Positions 1 to 7,268 of a stretch of DNA of 64,000 bases are shown here, piece by piece. Below the pieces are notes generated by a model. That model saw only the letters and a program-made list of their open reading frames with translations, made no database searches and had not been told where the DNA came from. Origin of the DNA: Paenibacillus sp. Root52 (GTDB taxonomy: Bacteria; Bacillota; Bacilli; Paenibacillales; Paenibacillaceae); the NCBI RefSeq assembly GCF_001426865.1, contig NZ_LMFO01000034.1, positions 3,338 through 67,337 of the forward strand. Direction: 5' to 3'. The first letter of the stretch is position 1, and every line of letters begins with the position of its first letter. Made by a program: the position numbers and the translations under genes.

Positions 1-48
1 GGGGTATTTTTTTTGCCCCCCTCGTAGAGAAATAAGGGATACATATGT

Positions 49-125
49 GGGCCCTTAGCTCAGTTGGTTAGAGCGCACCTCTGATAAGGGTGAGGCCGGT
101 GGTTCGAGTCCACCAGGGCCCACCA
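49..125 (+). tRNA. tRNA-Ile (GAT)
   Basis: Cloverleaf with a 7-bp acceptor stem (GGGCCCT/AGGGCCC), anticodon loop CTGATAA giving anticodon GAT, T-loop TTCGAGT, and encoded CCA at 123-125. First gene of a 17-tRNA cluster that reads in one direction. Confidence 0.97.
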
Positions 126-151
126 TAAACAAAATAGTAATACCGAAGAAT

Positions 152-227
152 GGGGCCATAGCTCAGCTGGGAGAGCGCCTGCCTTGCAAGCAGGAGGTCA
201 GCGGTTCGATCCCGCTTGGCTCCACCA
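152..227 (+). tRNA. tRNA-Ala (TGC)
   Basis: Cloverleaf with anticodon TGC in loop CTTGCAA, T-loop TTCGATC and encoded CCA at 225-227. It follows tRNA-Ile by 26 nt, the Ile-Ala order often found near Firmicute rRNA operons. Confidence 0.97.
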
Positions 228-228
228 T

Positions 229-304
229 TCCCTGATAGCTCAGTTGGTAGAGCACTCGACTGTTAATCGAGTTGTCACAGGTTCGAGCCCTGTTCGGGGA
301 GCCA
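229..304 (+). tRNA. tRNA-Asn (GTT)
   Basis: Acceptor TCCCTGA pairs with TCGGGGA through one G-T wobble. Anticodon GTT in CTGTTAA; CCA encoded at 302-304. Only 1 nt separates it from tRNA-Ala, so both must be released from one precursor. Confidence 0.97.
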
Positions 305-307
305 TAT

Positions 308-399
308 GGAGAGGTGTCCGAGCTGGCCGAAGGAGCACGATTGGAAATCGTGTAGGCGTCACAAGCGTCTCGAGGGTTCGAATCCCTCTCTCTCCGCCA
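308..399 (+). tRNA. tRNA-Ser (GGA)
   Basis: Class II tRNA of 92 nt with a long variable arm. Anticodon loop TTGGAAA gives GGA. CCA encoded at 397-399. Confidence 0.96.
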
Positions 400-408
400 G
401 ATAATTTT

Positions 409-480
409 TAACCGTTGGTCAAGGGGTTAAGACACCTCCCTTTCACGGAGGTAACAGGGGTTCGAATCCCCTACGGGTCA
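409..480 (+). tRNA. tRNA-Glu (TTC), damaged acceptor stem
   Basis: Anticodon arm (loop CTTTCAC, anticodon TTC), D arm and T arm (AGGGG/CCCCT) are intact. The 5' acceptor strand reads TAACCGT against ACGGGTC at 473-479, so positions 1-72 and 3-70 are mismatched; a normal Firmicute tRNA-Glu begins GGCCCGT or similar. No CCA is encoded (A480 is followed by TAA). It may be a decayed copy or a poorly charged variant. Confidence 0.7.
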
Positions 481-523
481 TAACAATTTTTATTGTTTCA
501 ATGAGGGATAAGAATCCCGATAT

Positions 524-599
524 GGAGGCTTAGCTCAGCTGGGAGAGCATCTGCCTTACAAGCAGAGGGTCGGGGGTTCGATCCCCTCAGCCTCCACCA
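524..599 (+). tRNA. tRNA-Val (TAC)
   Basis: Perfect 7-bp acceptor GGAGGCT/AGCCTCC, anticodon TAC in CTTACAA, CCA encoded at 597-599. Confidence 0.97.
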
Positions 600-617
600 T
601 ATATTTTTTTCTAACGA

Positions 618-691
<74 letters not shown>

Positions 692-716
692 TTATACTTT
701 CTCACGAAAGTGATCT

Positions 717-794
717 GGAACCGTGGTGTAGTTGGCCTAACATGCCTGCCTGTCACGCAGGAGATCGCGGGTTCGAATCCCGTCGGTTCCGCCA
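717..794 (+). tRNA. tRNA-Asp (GTC)
   Basis: Acceptor GGAACCG/CGGTTCC, anticodon GTC in CTGTCAC, CCA encoded at 792-794. Confidence 0.96.
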
Positions 795-820
795 TTTTTT
801 CAAATTTAACCTTACACCGT

Positions 821-896
<76 letters not shown>

Positions 897-991
897 TTTA
901 TACCTTAACATCTGAGTCTGGAATAGCATGTATATTTAAGATAAAGATGGGTATACTGAATTACTCTAAGCAAGTTATGAGATGTAACTAT

Positions 992-1068
992 GGCGATCGT
1001 GGCGAAGTGGTTAACGCACCGGTTTGTGGATCCGGCATTCGGGGGTTCAATTCCCCTCGATCGCCCCA
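992..1068 (+). tRNA. tRNA-His (GTG)
   Basis: Eight-bp acceptor GGCGATCG/CGATCGCC includes the extra G(-1):C73 pair specific for tRNA-His. Anticodon GTG in TTGTGGA; CCA encoded at 1066-1068. Confidence 0.96.
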
Positions 1069-1077
1069 TTATCTCAT

Positions 1078-1152
1078 TGGGGATTAGCCAAGCGGTAAGG
1101 CAACGGACTTTGACTCCGTCATGCATAGGTTCAAATCCTATATCCCCAGCCA
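1078..1152 (+). tRNA. tRNA-Gln (TTG)
   Basis: Acceptor TGGGGAT/ATCCCCA starting with U as usual for tRNA-Gln, anticodon TTG in CTTTGAC, CCA encoded at 1150-1152. Confidence 0.96.
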
Positions 1153-1159
1153 TTTATTT

Positions 1160-1232
1160 GAGTCATTAGCTCAGTTGGTAGAGCACCTGACTTTTAATCA
1201 GGGTGTCGAAGGTTCGAGCCCTTCATGACTCA
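1160..1232 (+). tRNA. tRNA-Lys (TTT)
   Basis: Acceptor GAGTCAT/ATGACTC, anticodon TTT in CTTTTAA. The gene ends at discriminator A1232 without encoded CCA. Confidence 0.96.
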
Positions 1233-1244
1233 CTTTTATATTTT

Positions 1245-1332
<88 letters not shown>

Positions 1333-1340
1333 ATTATTAT

Positions 1341-1415
1341 GCGGAAGTGGCTCAGCGGTAGAGCATCGCCTTGCCAAGGCGAGGGTCGCGGGTTCGATTC
1401 CCGTCTTCCGCTCCA
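1341..1415 (+). tRNA. tRNA-Gly (GCC)
   Basis: Acceptor GCGGAAG/CTTCCGC, anticodon GCC in TTGCCAA, discriminator T, CCA encoded at 1413-1415. Confidence 0.96.
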
Positions 1416-1420
1416 TATTT

Positions 1421-1497
1421 GCGCCCTTAGCTCAGCTGGATAGAGCGTTTGACTACGAATCAAAAGGCCGGGAGTTCGAATCTCTCAGGGCGCGCCA
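1421..1497 (+). tRNA. tRNA-Arg (ACG)
   Basis: Acceptor GCGCCCT/AGGGCGC, anticodon ACG in CTACGAA, CCA at 1495-1497. A34 would be read as inosine after TadA editing. Confidence 0.96.
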
Positions 1498-1510
1498 TTA
1501 TTTTTTTTAT

Positions 1511-1584
1511 CGGGATGTAGCTCAGCTTGGTAGAGCACCTGGTTTGGGACCAGGGGGTCGCATGTTCAAATCGTGTCATCCCGA
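1511..1584 (+). tRNA. tRNA-Pro (TGG)
   Basis: Acceptor CGGGATG/CATCCCG, anticodon TGG in TTTGGGA, no encoded CCA. Confidence 0.95.
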
Positions 1585-1594
1585 TTCTACTTGT

Positions 1595-1665
1595 GCGGGT
1601 GTAGTTCAATGGTAGAACTTTAGCCTTCCAAGCTAATAGCGTGGGTTCGATTCCCATCACCCGCT
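1595..1665 (+). tRNA. tRNA-Gly (TCC)
   Basis: Short 71-nt tRNA, acceptor GCGGGTG/CACCCGC, anticodon TCC in CTTCCAA, no encoded CCA. Last gene of the cluster, directly before a terminator. Confidence 0.95.
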
Positions 1666-1682
1666 TATTGTAATAATGAAAG

Positions 1683-1713
1683 AGCTCTTGCGCTTAGCAA
1701 GGGCTTTTTATTT
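1683..1713 (+). terminator. Terminator of the tRNA cluster
   Basis: Nine-bp stem AGCTCTTGC (1683-1691) with GCAAGGGCT (1697-1705), one G-T wobble, 5-nt loop, followed by a T-rich tail. It lies 18 nt after the last tRNA. Confidence 0.85.
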
Positions 1714-1958
1714 GTGTAAAATGATATTTTCTAATAATAATGCTGGACGATTTCATTCCGTATTTTTCCGCTAACTAAGGTCGCATCTTAACGCTTGATG
1801 TAATGATCGACGTATCATCATTGTTGGTTAATAAAGCGAATAGTTTGATTATTTCTGTGATGTTTGATTAAATGAAATAACTTCAACTATAGAGATGTAT
1901 CTCTACATGTTTTTTTCTATATGCTTATACACCTTTTACACTACAGAGGAGGAATCGT

Positions 1959-2564
1959 ATGAAAAAAGCGCTGGTGATTGGCGGAAGTGGCACGTTAGGG
2001 AAGGCAATTGTTGCAAAGTTAAAGGATTTTCCTGTAGAAGTGATTACAGCAGGTAGAAAGTCTGGTGATTATCAGGTGGATATGACTTCAACTGATAGTA
2101 TTACTGCGCTGTTTGAGTCCGTTGGCTCTATTGATTATGTCATTGTAGCGGCGGGTCAGACGCATTATGCCAAACTGGAAGAGCTGACGCCTGAAGACAA
2201 TATGATCAGTGTCCATGGAAAATTGTTAGGGCAGGTTAACATTGTGCTGATTGGTCAGCACTACGTTAACGATAAGGGTAGCTTTACCTTGGTTAGTGGA
2301 ATCATCAAGGATCATCCGATTGTGAAGGGTGCCTCAAGTGCCATGGTTAATGGTGCAATCGATTCGTTTGCAAAAGCAGCAGCTTATGAACTGCCTAGAG
2401 GCATACGATTGAACTCAGTTAGCCCTAATTTGTTCGAGGAATCGGCAGAGAAGTATAAAGGTGTCTTTATTGGATTCAACCCCGTACCTGTGGAGCGTGT
2501 AGCCAATACGTTTATTCAAAGTGCACTTGGCATTGAAACGGCACAGAATTTCAAAGTATATTAA
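1959..2564 (+). CDS. Short-chain dehydrogenase-like protein (PRK07578-type)
   Basis: 201-residue Rossmann protein with the NAD(P)-binding motif GGSGTLG near residues 8-14 and the SDR structural motif AAG near residue 66. The whole protein resembles the small SDR-like family I know as PRK07578. Where classical SDRs carry the catalytic YxxxK, this protein reads SSAMVNGAIDSF, so the Tyr/Lys pair is missing; as I recall, that is shared by the subfamily. Whether it is an active oxidoreductase is uncertain. Ribosome site AGAGGAGG sits 7 nt before the ATG. It is monocistronic, downstream of the tRNA cluster; substrate unknown. Confidence 0.85.
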   Translation: MKKALVIGGSGTLGKAIVAKLKDFPVEVITAGRKSGDYQVDMTSTDSITALFESVGSIDYVIVAAGQTHYAKLEELTPEDNMISVHGKLLGQVNIVLIGQHYVNDKGSFTLVSGIIKDHPIVKGASSAMVNGAIDSFAKAAAYELPRGIRLNSVSPNLFEESAEKYKGVFIGFNPVPVERVANTFIQSALGIETAQNFKVY

Positions 2565-2939
2565 CGACTTCATCTCGATCTCGTGTCTATATAGGACACG
2601 TAGGGTTGGCCGAACGGCAGATCAGCGTGATGCGCCAAACGCATTACACCTCGCTCTAATAATGAACCATCTCTAAATCCCAAGTGGATAAAATAATAAA
2701 TACACTACACGATCAAAAATAGAAGGACATGAACTGGAGTGAACTCCAATGCATGTCCTTCTACGTTTATCTCTACAAAGTTTGTCTTTAATTGGTACAA
2801 CGAATTGGTACGCTTACCTGAACCTCAACTTGTACCTCAACTTGAATCCCGACTCGTACCTTAACTCATACTTATAACATGCGCTTACTCATCCCTATTT
2901 CTTGACTCAACTTGTCTGTGCCTTGCCTACATCTGCAAC
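2565..2939. other. Intergenic region with hairpins and short degenerate repeats
   Basis: No gene seen. Contains a small hairpin CGTGTC/GACACG (2582-2600), a strong hairpin with AGAAGGACATG (2721-2731) against CATGTCCTTCT (2752-2762), and at 2790-2872 a patch of degenerate short repeats (AATTGGTAC twice, then variants of TACCTCAACTTG). The hairpin at 2721 lies between convergent genes and may end transcription from both sides, although it lacks a long T run. Confidence 0.5.
2721..2762. terminator. Hairpin between convergent genes
   Basis: Eleven-bp perfect inverted repeat AGAAGGACATG/CATGTCCTTCT enclosing a second small stem (TGGAGT/ACTCCA). Its position between the convergent SDR and CYTH-like genes suggests a bidirectional terminator, but the T tract is weak. 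Confidence 0.5.
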
Positions 2940-3809
2940 TCAGTATCTCTCCAGAATAAGCTGTGTTTTCAGGCCATCTGCTGGAAGGAGCCACTGTTTG
3001 TTTTCAAGTACCTGCATGAATTGATTACGGAGATCTGATACAGTTGAAGCATTATCTGTTTTGAAGGAGACCTCAACAATGTTCTCTACTCCAGTACCAG
3101 CTGCATCACGGATAGGCCATACCTCTAAGGTCATCTCTTGTCCGTTCCATGTTCCTTTGTACCGTTGAAAAGTAACTGGACCATACACACGGGAGTCGGT
3201 TAGCTTTTGTTTGCCCCAGTTGGAGGAAGACCATTTATTCAACTTACCCGGCAGCTTGTCCAACAACATCTTCAATGCTTCTTGATCTGAAGGCAGGGTA
3301 ATGCCACTATTTTTCGGGGAATCTACTTTTTTGGTATTAGAGAAGCTAAGTGTTTGTTTGCCATATCCCCAGTCGATCTCAGCTTCGTAGTTATCATCTG
3401 AAGAATCGAATCCTTCTTGGTTAGCCAGTGTAAGAGCCGCATTTACATCGCCATTGATGATAGGATAGCGCTTCTTGTACGTCAGTTCATAATTATTTTT
3501 ATCTTCCTTCTTGCGAAAACGCACATTCCAACCTTCTTCGTTCAGCTCCAGCGCATTGGTGTCAAAGTATTCTGTCTGTATAGCCGTTGGAGTGGAATCA
3601 AGACCAAGCGTCTGCACAACTTCAGTACGTGGAGTACCATCTGCATTCAATACCAGTTCGGGTTTAGCCAAAAATTTAACCTCATATGCAGGAACCGCAT
3701 TTGCTGCAGCAGAGGCCTGTGGTGCTTCCAGTACCGTAAGTCCACTTCCCAATGTCACGATGCTCAGCATCAACGACGCCGTTACCTTTTTCCACTTTTT
3801 CAAAACCAA
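2940..3809 (-). CDS. Secreted CYTH-like domain protein
   Basis: 289 residues. Residues 1-34 form a signal peptide (KKWKK, hydrophobic core, ASA-AA cleavage region). The mature part begins with YEVKF (42-46), followed by YFDT (81-84), VRFRKKE (96-102) and ELTYKKR (108-114), and later YEAEIDW. This order of acidic and basic strands resembles the CYTH/triphosphate tunnel fold, which binds polyphosphate or triphosphate with metal ions. The classical ExExK is reduced to ExK. CYTH proteins are usually cytoplasmic, so an exported one is unusual. Start is TTG at 3809 after AGGGAG. Function outside the cell is unknown; a phosphatase or binding role is only inference. Confidence 0.65.
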   Translation of the reverse strand: MVLKKWKKVTASLMLSIVTLGSGLTVLEAPQASAAANAVPAYEVKFLAKPELVLNADGTPRTEVVQTLGLDSTPTAIQTEYFDTNALELNEEGWNVRFRKKEDKNNYELTYKKRYPIINGDVNAALTLANQEGFDSSDDNYEAEIDWGYGKQTLSFSNTKKVDSPKNSGITLPSDQEALKMLLDKLPGKLNKWSSSNWGKQKLTDSRVYGPVTFQRYKGTWNGQEMTLEVWPIRDAAGTGVENIVEVSFKTDNASTVSDLRNQFMQVLENKQWLLPADGLKTQLILERY

Positions 3810-4016
3810 TCACTCCCTAGGCTGATTTATTGTACAGACCCCACTTTATCGTTCGAGTATGTCGAAGTGATTAACGGGAGAAGCACTTTGCGTTAACCCT
3901 GCATAGATTTGATGAATGGCGAACGATAGTTTCTCTATGTGATCTGTTGACAGCGTCATAGGGAATCTGTGATCAGAGTGTACAACGTTAAATGTCTATA
4001 TCTGGCTTAACTTTAA

Positions 4017-4919
4017 TTAGGTTAGCTCTGCCTGAGGACTCCATTCTCGCAAAACTTCCTCGAAACGATTGATCTGAACAGAAGGGTGCCGATCCTTATT
4101 ATGAACCGTATAAATATGCCGAGGTGCCTGCTCCCCCGGAATCGGAAGAACCCGAATGAGCCCCTGTTGTTCCTCCCACTGTACCGCCATTCGTGACATG
4201 AACGAGATATGCCCTCCAAGGAGAACGAGTTGTTTGATTGCTTCCAACGAATCCATCTCAACCGTTCCACGTAATCGCACCTCATGTTGCTCCAGCCATT
4301 GATTCGTTAAACGGCGTGTGCTGGATTCGTGACCATGCAGGGCAAACGGCACTTGGGCAATATGTTCAGGCTGTACATCCTCTCGTTGAACCAAAGCATG
4401 CTGAGGCGCACAGATCAGCACGAGATCATCTTCACACAATGTCTCTGTCTGTAGTTGCGAGCCGACAAACGGCTCAGATGAAATGATCCCTAGATCAATC
4501 TGATGTCGAACTAACATATCTCGGATGACAGGAGAGGGTTTAACCGATAAATGAATTCGAATGCCAGGAAACTCATGTGAGAAAGCATTAAGTATCGGCG
4601 GTAATAGATACGTTGCAGGTACATAACTTGCTCCAATGTGCAGGGTTCCCCGGTAGAGACTGTCATATTCCCGAACGACTCGGCGAGCCTCTTGGGTTAG
4701 GGCATTGATTTTGACTGAATAATGGAGCAACGCTTGTCCAGCCTCGGTCAGAAATGTTTTACCACTCCGTGATTCAAATAACCGCACACCCATTTCTTCT
4801 TCTAATGACTTCATATGAAATGTAACCGTAGGCTGCTTAATGCCTAAAATCTCAGCAACACTGGTCATGTGATGATGTTTATCAATCAACTCAACGATCT
4901 GTAATTTGATCAGATTCAA
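4017..4919 (-). CDS. LysR-family transcriptional regulator
   Basis: 300 residues: N-terminal winged HTH (residues 1-60; MTSVAEILGIKQPTVTFH is the recognition region), linker helix, then a LysR substrate-binding domain (about 90-295; LHIGASYVPATYLLPPIL start). It is transcribed divergently from the ABC importer operon beginning at 5135, and a perfect T-N11-A palindrome lies between them at 5006-5020, so it probably controls that operon and itself. Effector unknown. Overall it resembles the CysL/CbbR branch. Confidence 0.9.
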   Translation of the reverse strand: MNLIKLQIVELIDKHHHMTSVAEILGIKQPTVTFHMKSLEEEMGVRLFESRSGKTFLTEAGQALLHYSVKINALTQEARRVVREYDSLYRGTLHIGASYVPATYLLPPILNAFSHEFPGIRIHLSVKPSPVIRDMLVRHQIDLGIISSEPFVGSQLQTETLCEDDLVLICAPQHALVQREDVQPEHIAQVPFALHGHESSTRRLTNQWLEQHEVRLRGTVEMDSLEAIKQLVLLGGHISFMSRMAVQWEEQQGLIRVLPIPGEQAPRHIYTVHNKDRHPSVQINRFEEVLREWSPQAELT

Positions 4920-5005
4920 TAGATACTCACTCCTCTCAGTTCTTCAAGCTTCTAGTTCGCTAATTAGAAAACAAATTATAGAAAATATCATTTAAGTAGC
5001 CTTAT

Positions 5006-5020
5006 ATAGATTTAATCTAT
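5006..5020. promoter_or_regulatory. LysR-type operator palindrome
   Basis: Perfect 15-bp palindrome ATAGATTTAATCTAT containing the LysR signature T-N11-A. It lies between the LysR gene (start 4919) and the importer operon (start 5135), which is where a LysR regulator usually binds. Confidence 0.6.
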
Positions 5021-5134
5021 GAACATTAACAGAATTCATCTAAAAAGTTAATTATCATTTTACATTCCTAACATACAACTCTCGAAGGCGAACGTTAGAC
5101 TGATAACAGTACTAGAAGACAGGCAGGGATGCTT

Positions 5135-6148
5135 ATGAAATTAGAAATACGACAGGTTCAAAAATCATTCAATCGTACTCCGGCGTTACTACCTACCGAT
5201 CTCACACTAGAGCATGGTCAGTTTACAACATTGCTCGGTCCATCAGGCTGTGGTAAGACAACATTGCTACGTATGCTGGCTGGGCTTGAACAACCGGATG
5301 CGGGAGCTATATATGCAGACGGACAGTGTATCTACTCAGCAGAGAAGCGGATCGATGTACCAACACATAAGCGAAATCTGGGCATGGTGTTTCAGGACTT
5401 CGCCTTGTGGCCGCATATGACGGTATATGAAAATGTAGCGTTTGGTCTAAGGGCTGGTAAACAGAAGTCCGATCTGCGACAAAAAGTAAAAGAAGCACTC
5501 GACATGGTACGCCTGCAAGGGATGGAGGATCGTTATCCTCACCAGTTGTCTGGTGGACAGCAACAACGGGTTGCTTTTGCCAGAGCTGTGGCCGTTCGAC
5601 CTGGTGTGATCTTGTTCGATGAACCACTAAGCGCACTGGATGCTGTACTGAGGGAAGAGATGCGGATTGAGATGATGGCACTGGTACGAGATATGGGATT
5701 GACGGCACTGTATGTCACACATGATCAGGTCGAAGCGATGTCTATGTCGGACGAGATTGTCGTGATGGAGAAAGGGCGAATATTGCAAAAAGGCAGTCCA
5801 GAAACCATTTACGCTACGCCGAGCGAGCCGTTTGTTGCTTCATTTATCGGTAAATCGAATTGGCTGACGCCGAATCAATCTATGGTTCGACCGGAGTATG
5901 TCTCCTGGAACAAGATCAATCATGATGATCTTCGATATCACGGGGTCGTGCTCAGTGTTAGTTATGTAGGTGAGCGTTATGAGGTTCGGGTGCAGATGGA
6001 TGGGTTGGGCGTTTGGACGGCATATCGGAACAATAGAGTAGGTATAGGCGAGCAGGTAGATCTCTATGTGTCTCCTGAGCGCATACATCGAATGAATATA
6101 GAGGACGAGACAAGCTTTACGAGAAACAAGATCGCAGCAGTAAATTAA
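5135..6148 (+). CDS. ABC importer ATP-binding protein (Fe3+/phosphonate type)
   Basis: 337 residues. Walker A GPSGCGKTT, Q-loop region QDFALWPHMTVYENVAFGL, signature LSGGQQQR, Walker B ILFDEPLSALD and switch His in VTHDQ, followed by a C-terminal TOBE-like regulatory domain from about residue 240. This is the layout of FbpC/PotA/PhnT-type ATPases. ATG 5135 is chosen over ATG 5129 because the latter overlaps its own ribosome site GGCAGGG. First gene of an operon with binding protein, fused permease and a metallo-hydrolase. Substrate cannot be read from the sequence; iron, 2-aminoethylphosphonate and polyamines are candidates. Confidence 0.92.
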   Translation: MKLEIRQVQKSFNRTPALLPTDLTLEHGQFTTLLGPSGCGKTTLLRMLAGLEQPDAGAIYADGQCIYSAEKRIDVPTHKRNLGMVFQDFALWPHMTVYENVAFGLRAGKQKSDLRQKVKEALDMVRLQGMEDRYPHQLSGGQQQRVAFARAVAVRPGVILFDEPLSALDAVLREEMRIEMMALVRDMGLTALYVTHDQVEAMSMSDEIVVMEKGRILQKGSPETIYATPSEPFVASFIGKSNWLTPNQSMVRPEYVSWNKINHDDLRYHGVVLSVSYVGERYEVRVQMDGLGVWTAYRNNRVGIGEQVDLYVSPERIHRMNIEDETSFTRNKIAAVN

Positions 6149-6193
6149 GTGATTGACCACGACTATAAAACCAACTAAGGGAGATGTCATGAC

Positions 6194-7267
6194 ATGTTTG
6201 GAATGAATACACGTAAGAAAAGCGCAATGCTGATTTTATCCGCGGTAATGAGTATCAGTTTGTTTGGATGTAGCACAGGTAACACGACTACAGGCTCAGC
6301 GGCTCAACCGGCAGGCGAGGGTAACACGGCAGCTGCCGCAGAAACAACGGATAAAACAGGCGGTAAGCTGGTATTGTATAGCGCAGGGCCGCAGAAGCTG
6401 GCTGATAATATTGTTAGTGGATTTACAGAGAAAACGGGCATTGAGGTGGAAATGTTCCAAGGAACTACAGGCAAAATCCTAGCCCGGATGGAAGCTGAAA
6501 AATCAAATCCAGTAGCTGATGTAGTCATTCTCGCTTCTTTACCTTCAGCACAGGCATTGAAAGCAGATGGATTAACCCTGCCTTACCCAGAAGCGGCGAA
6601 CGCTGATAAATTGAACAAGGATTGGTCGGATGCCGAAGGCAATTATTTCAGCAGCAGTGCATCTGCTCTAGGAATCGTCTACAATACCAAGCTTGTATCT
6701 ACGCCGCCTACTTCATGGGCTGAGCTCGCTACACCTGCATGGAAAGATGCAGTGAACATTCCCGATCCAACACTCTCAGGATCAGCACTGGACTTTATCA
6801 CAGGTTACTTGAGTGCAAATGGAGACAAGGGCTGGGATCTGCTGAGCAGTTACAAAGCTAATGGCGTAGCAATGGCAGGCGCGAACCAAGAAGCACTTGA
6901 TCCGGTTATTACTGGTGCGAAGAGCATCGTAGCAGCGGGAGTAGATTACATGGCGTATTCCTCCAAAGCAAAAGGTGAGCCACTGGACATTGTGTACCCT
7001 GAAGAGGGAACAGTGATTAGCCCAAGACCAGCAGCTATTTTGAAATCAAGCCCAAATGTAGATAATGCCAAAGCATTTATTGACTATCTCTTGTCCGACG
7101 AAGCACAAAAGCTAGTTACCGATGCTTACCTAATTCCAGGACGTGAAGATATTGAAGCAACCAATCGCGCAAACGTAAAAGATATTCCACAGCTCGAGGT
7201 TGATTGGGCTTGGATGAGTGAGCACGGAGATGAGACGGCAGCACGCTTCTCTGAAATTTTCAAATAA
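6194..7267 (+). CDS. ABC importer substrate-binding lipoprotein
   Basis: 357 residues. Lipoprotein signal with lipobox ISLFGC, then a Ser/Thr/Ala-rich linker, then a family 1 solute-binding domain starting LVLYSAGPQKLADNIV. The opening, LGIVYNTKL in the middle and the hinge layout match the ferric iron/2-aminoethylphosphonate class of periplasmic-binding folds. AGGGAG lies 10 nt before the ATG. The permease begins 1 nt after its stop, so the two are translationally coupled. Confidence 0.9.
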   Translation: MFGMNTRKKSAMLILSAVMSISLFGCSTGNTTTGSAAQPAGEGNTAAAAETTDKTGGKLVLYSAGPQKLADNIVSGFTEKTGIEVEMFQGTTGKILARMEAEKSNPVADVVILASLPSAQALKADGLTLPYPEAANADKLNKDWSDAEGNYFSSSASALGIVYNTKLVSTPPTSWAELATPAWKDAVNIPDPTLSGSALDFITGYLSANGDKGWDLLSSYKANGVAMAGANQEALDPVITGAKSIVAAGVDYMAYSSKAKGEPLDIVYPEEGTVISPRPAAILKSSPNVDNAKAFIDYLLSDEAQKLVTDAYLIPGREDIEATNRANVKDIPQLEVDWAWMSEHGDETAARFSEIFK

Positions 7268-7268
7268 G

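Noticed and set aside
1..48. GGGG/CCCC pairing with T run at the left edge, considered as an rRNA operon end.
   Set aside because: Too short to tell; no 5S rRNA sequence is visible in the window.
3417..3896. Open frames on the plus strand opposite the CYTH-like gene.
   Set aside because: Antisense shadows of a gene with signal peptide and ribosome site; no features of their own.
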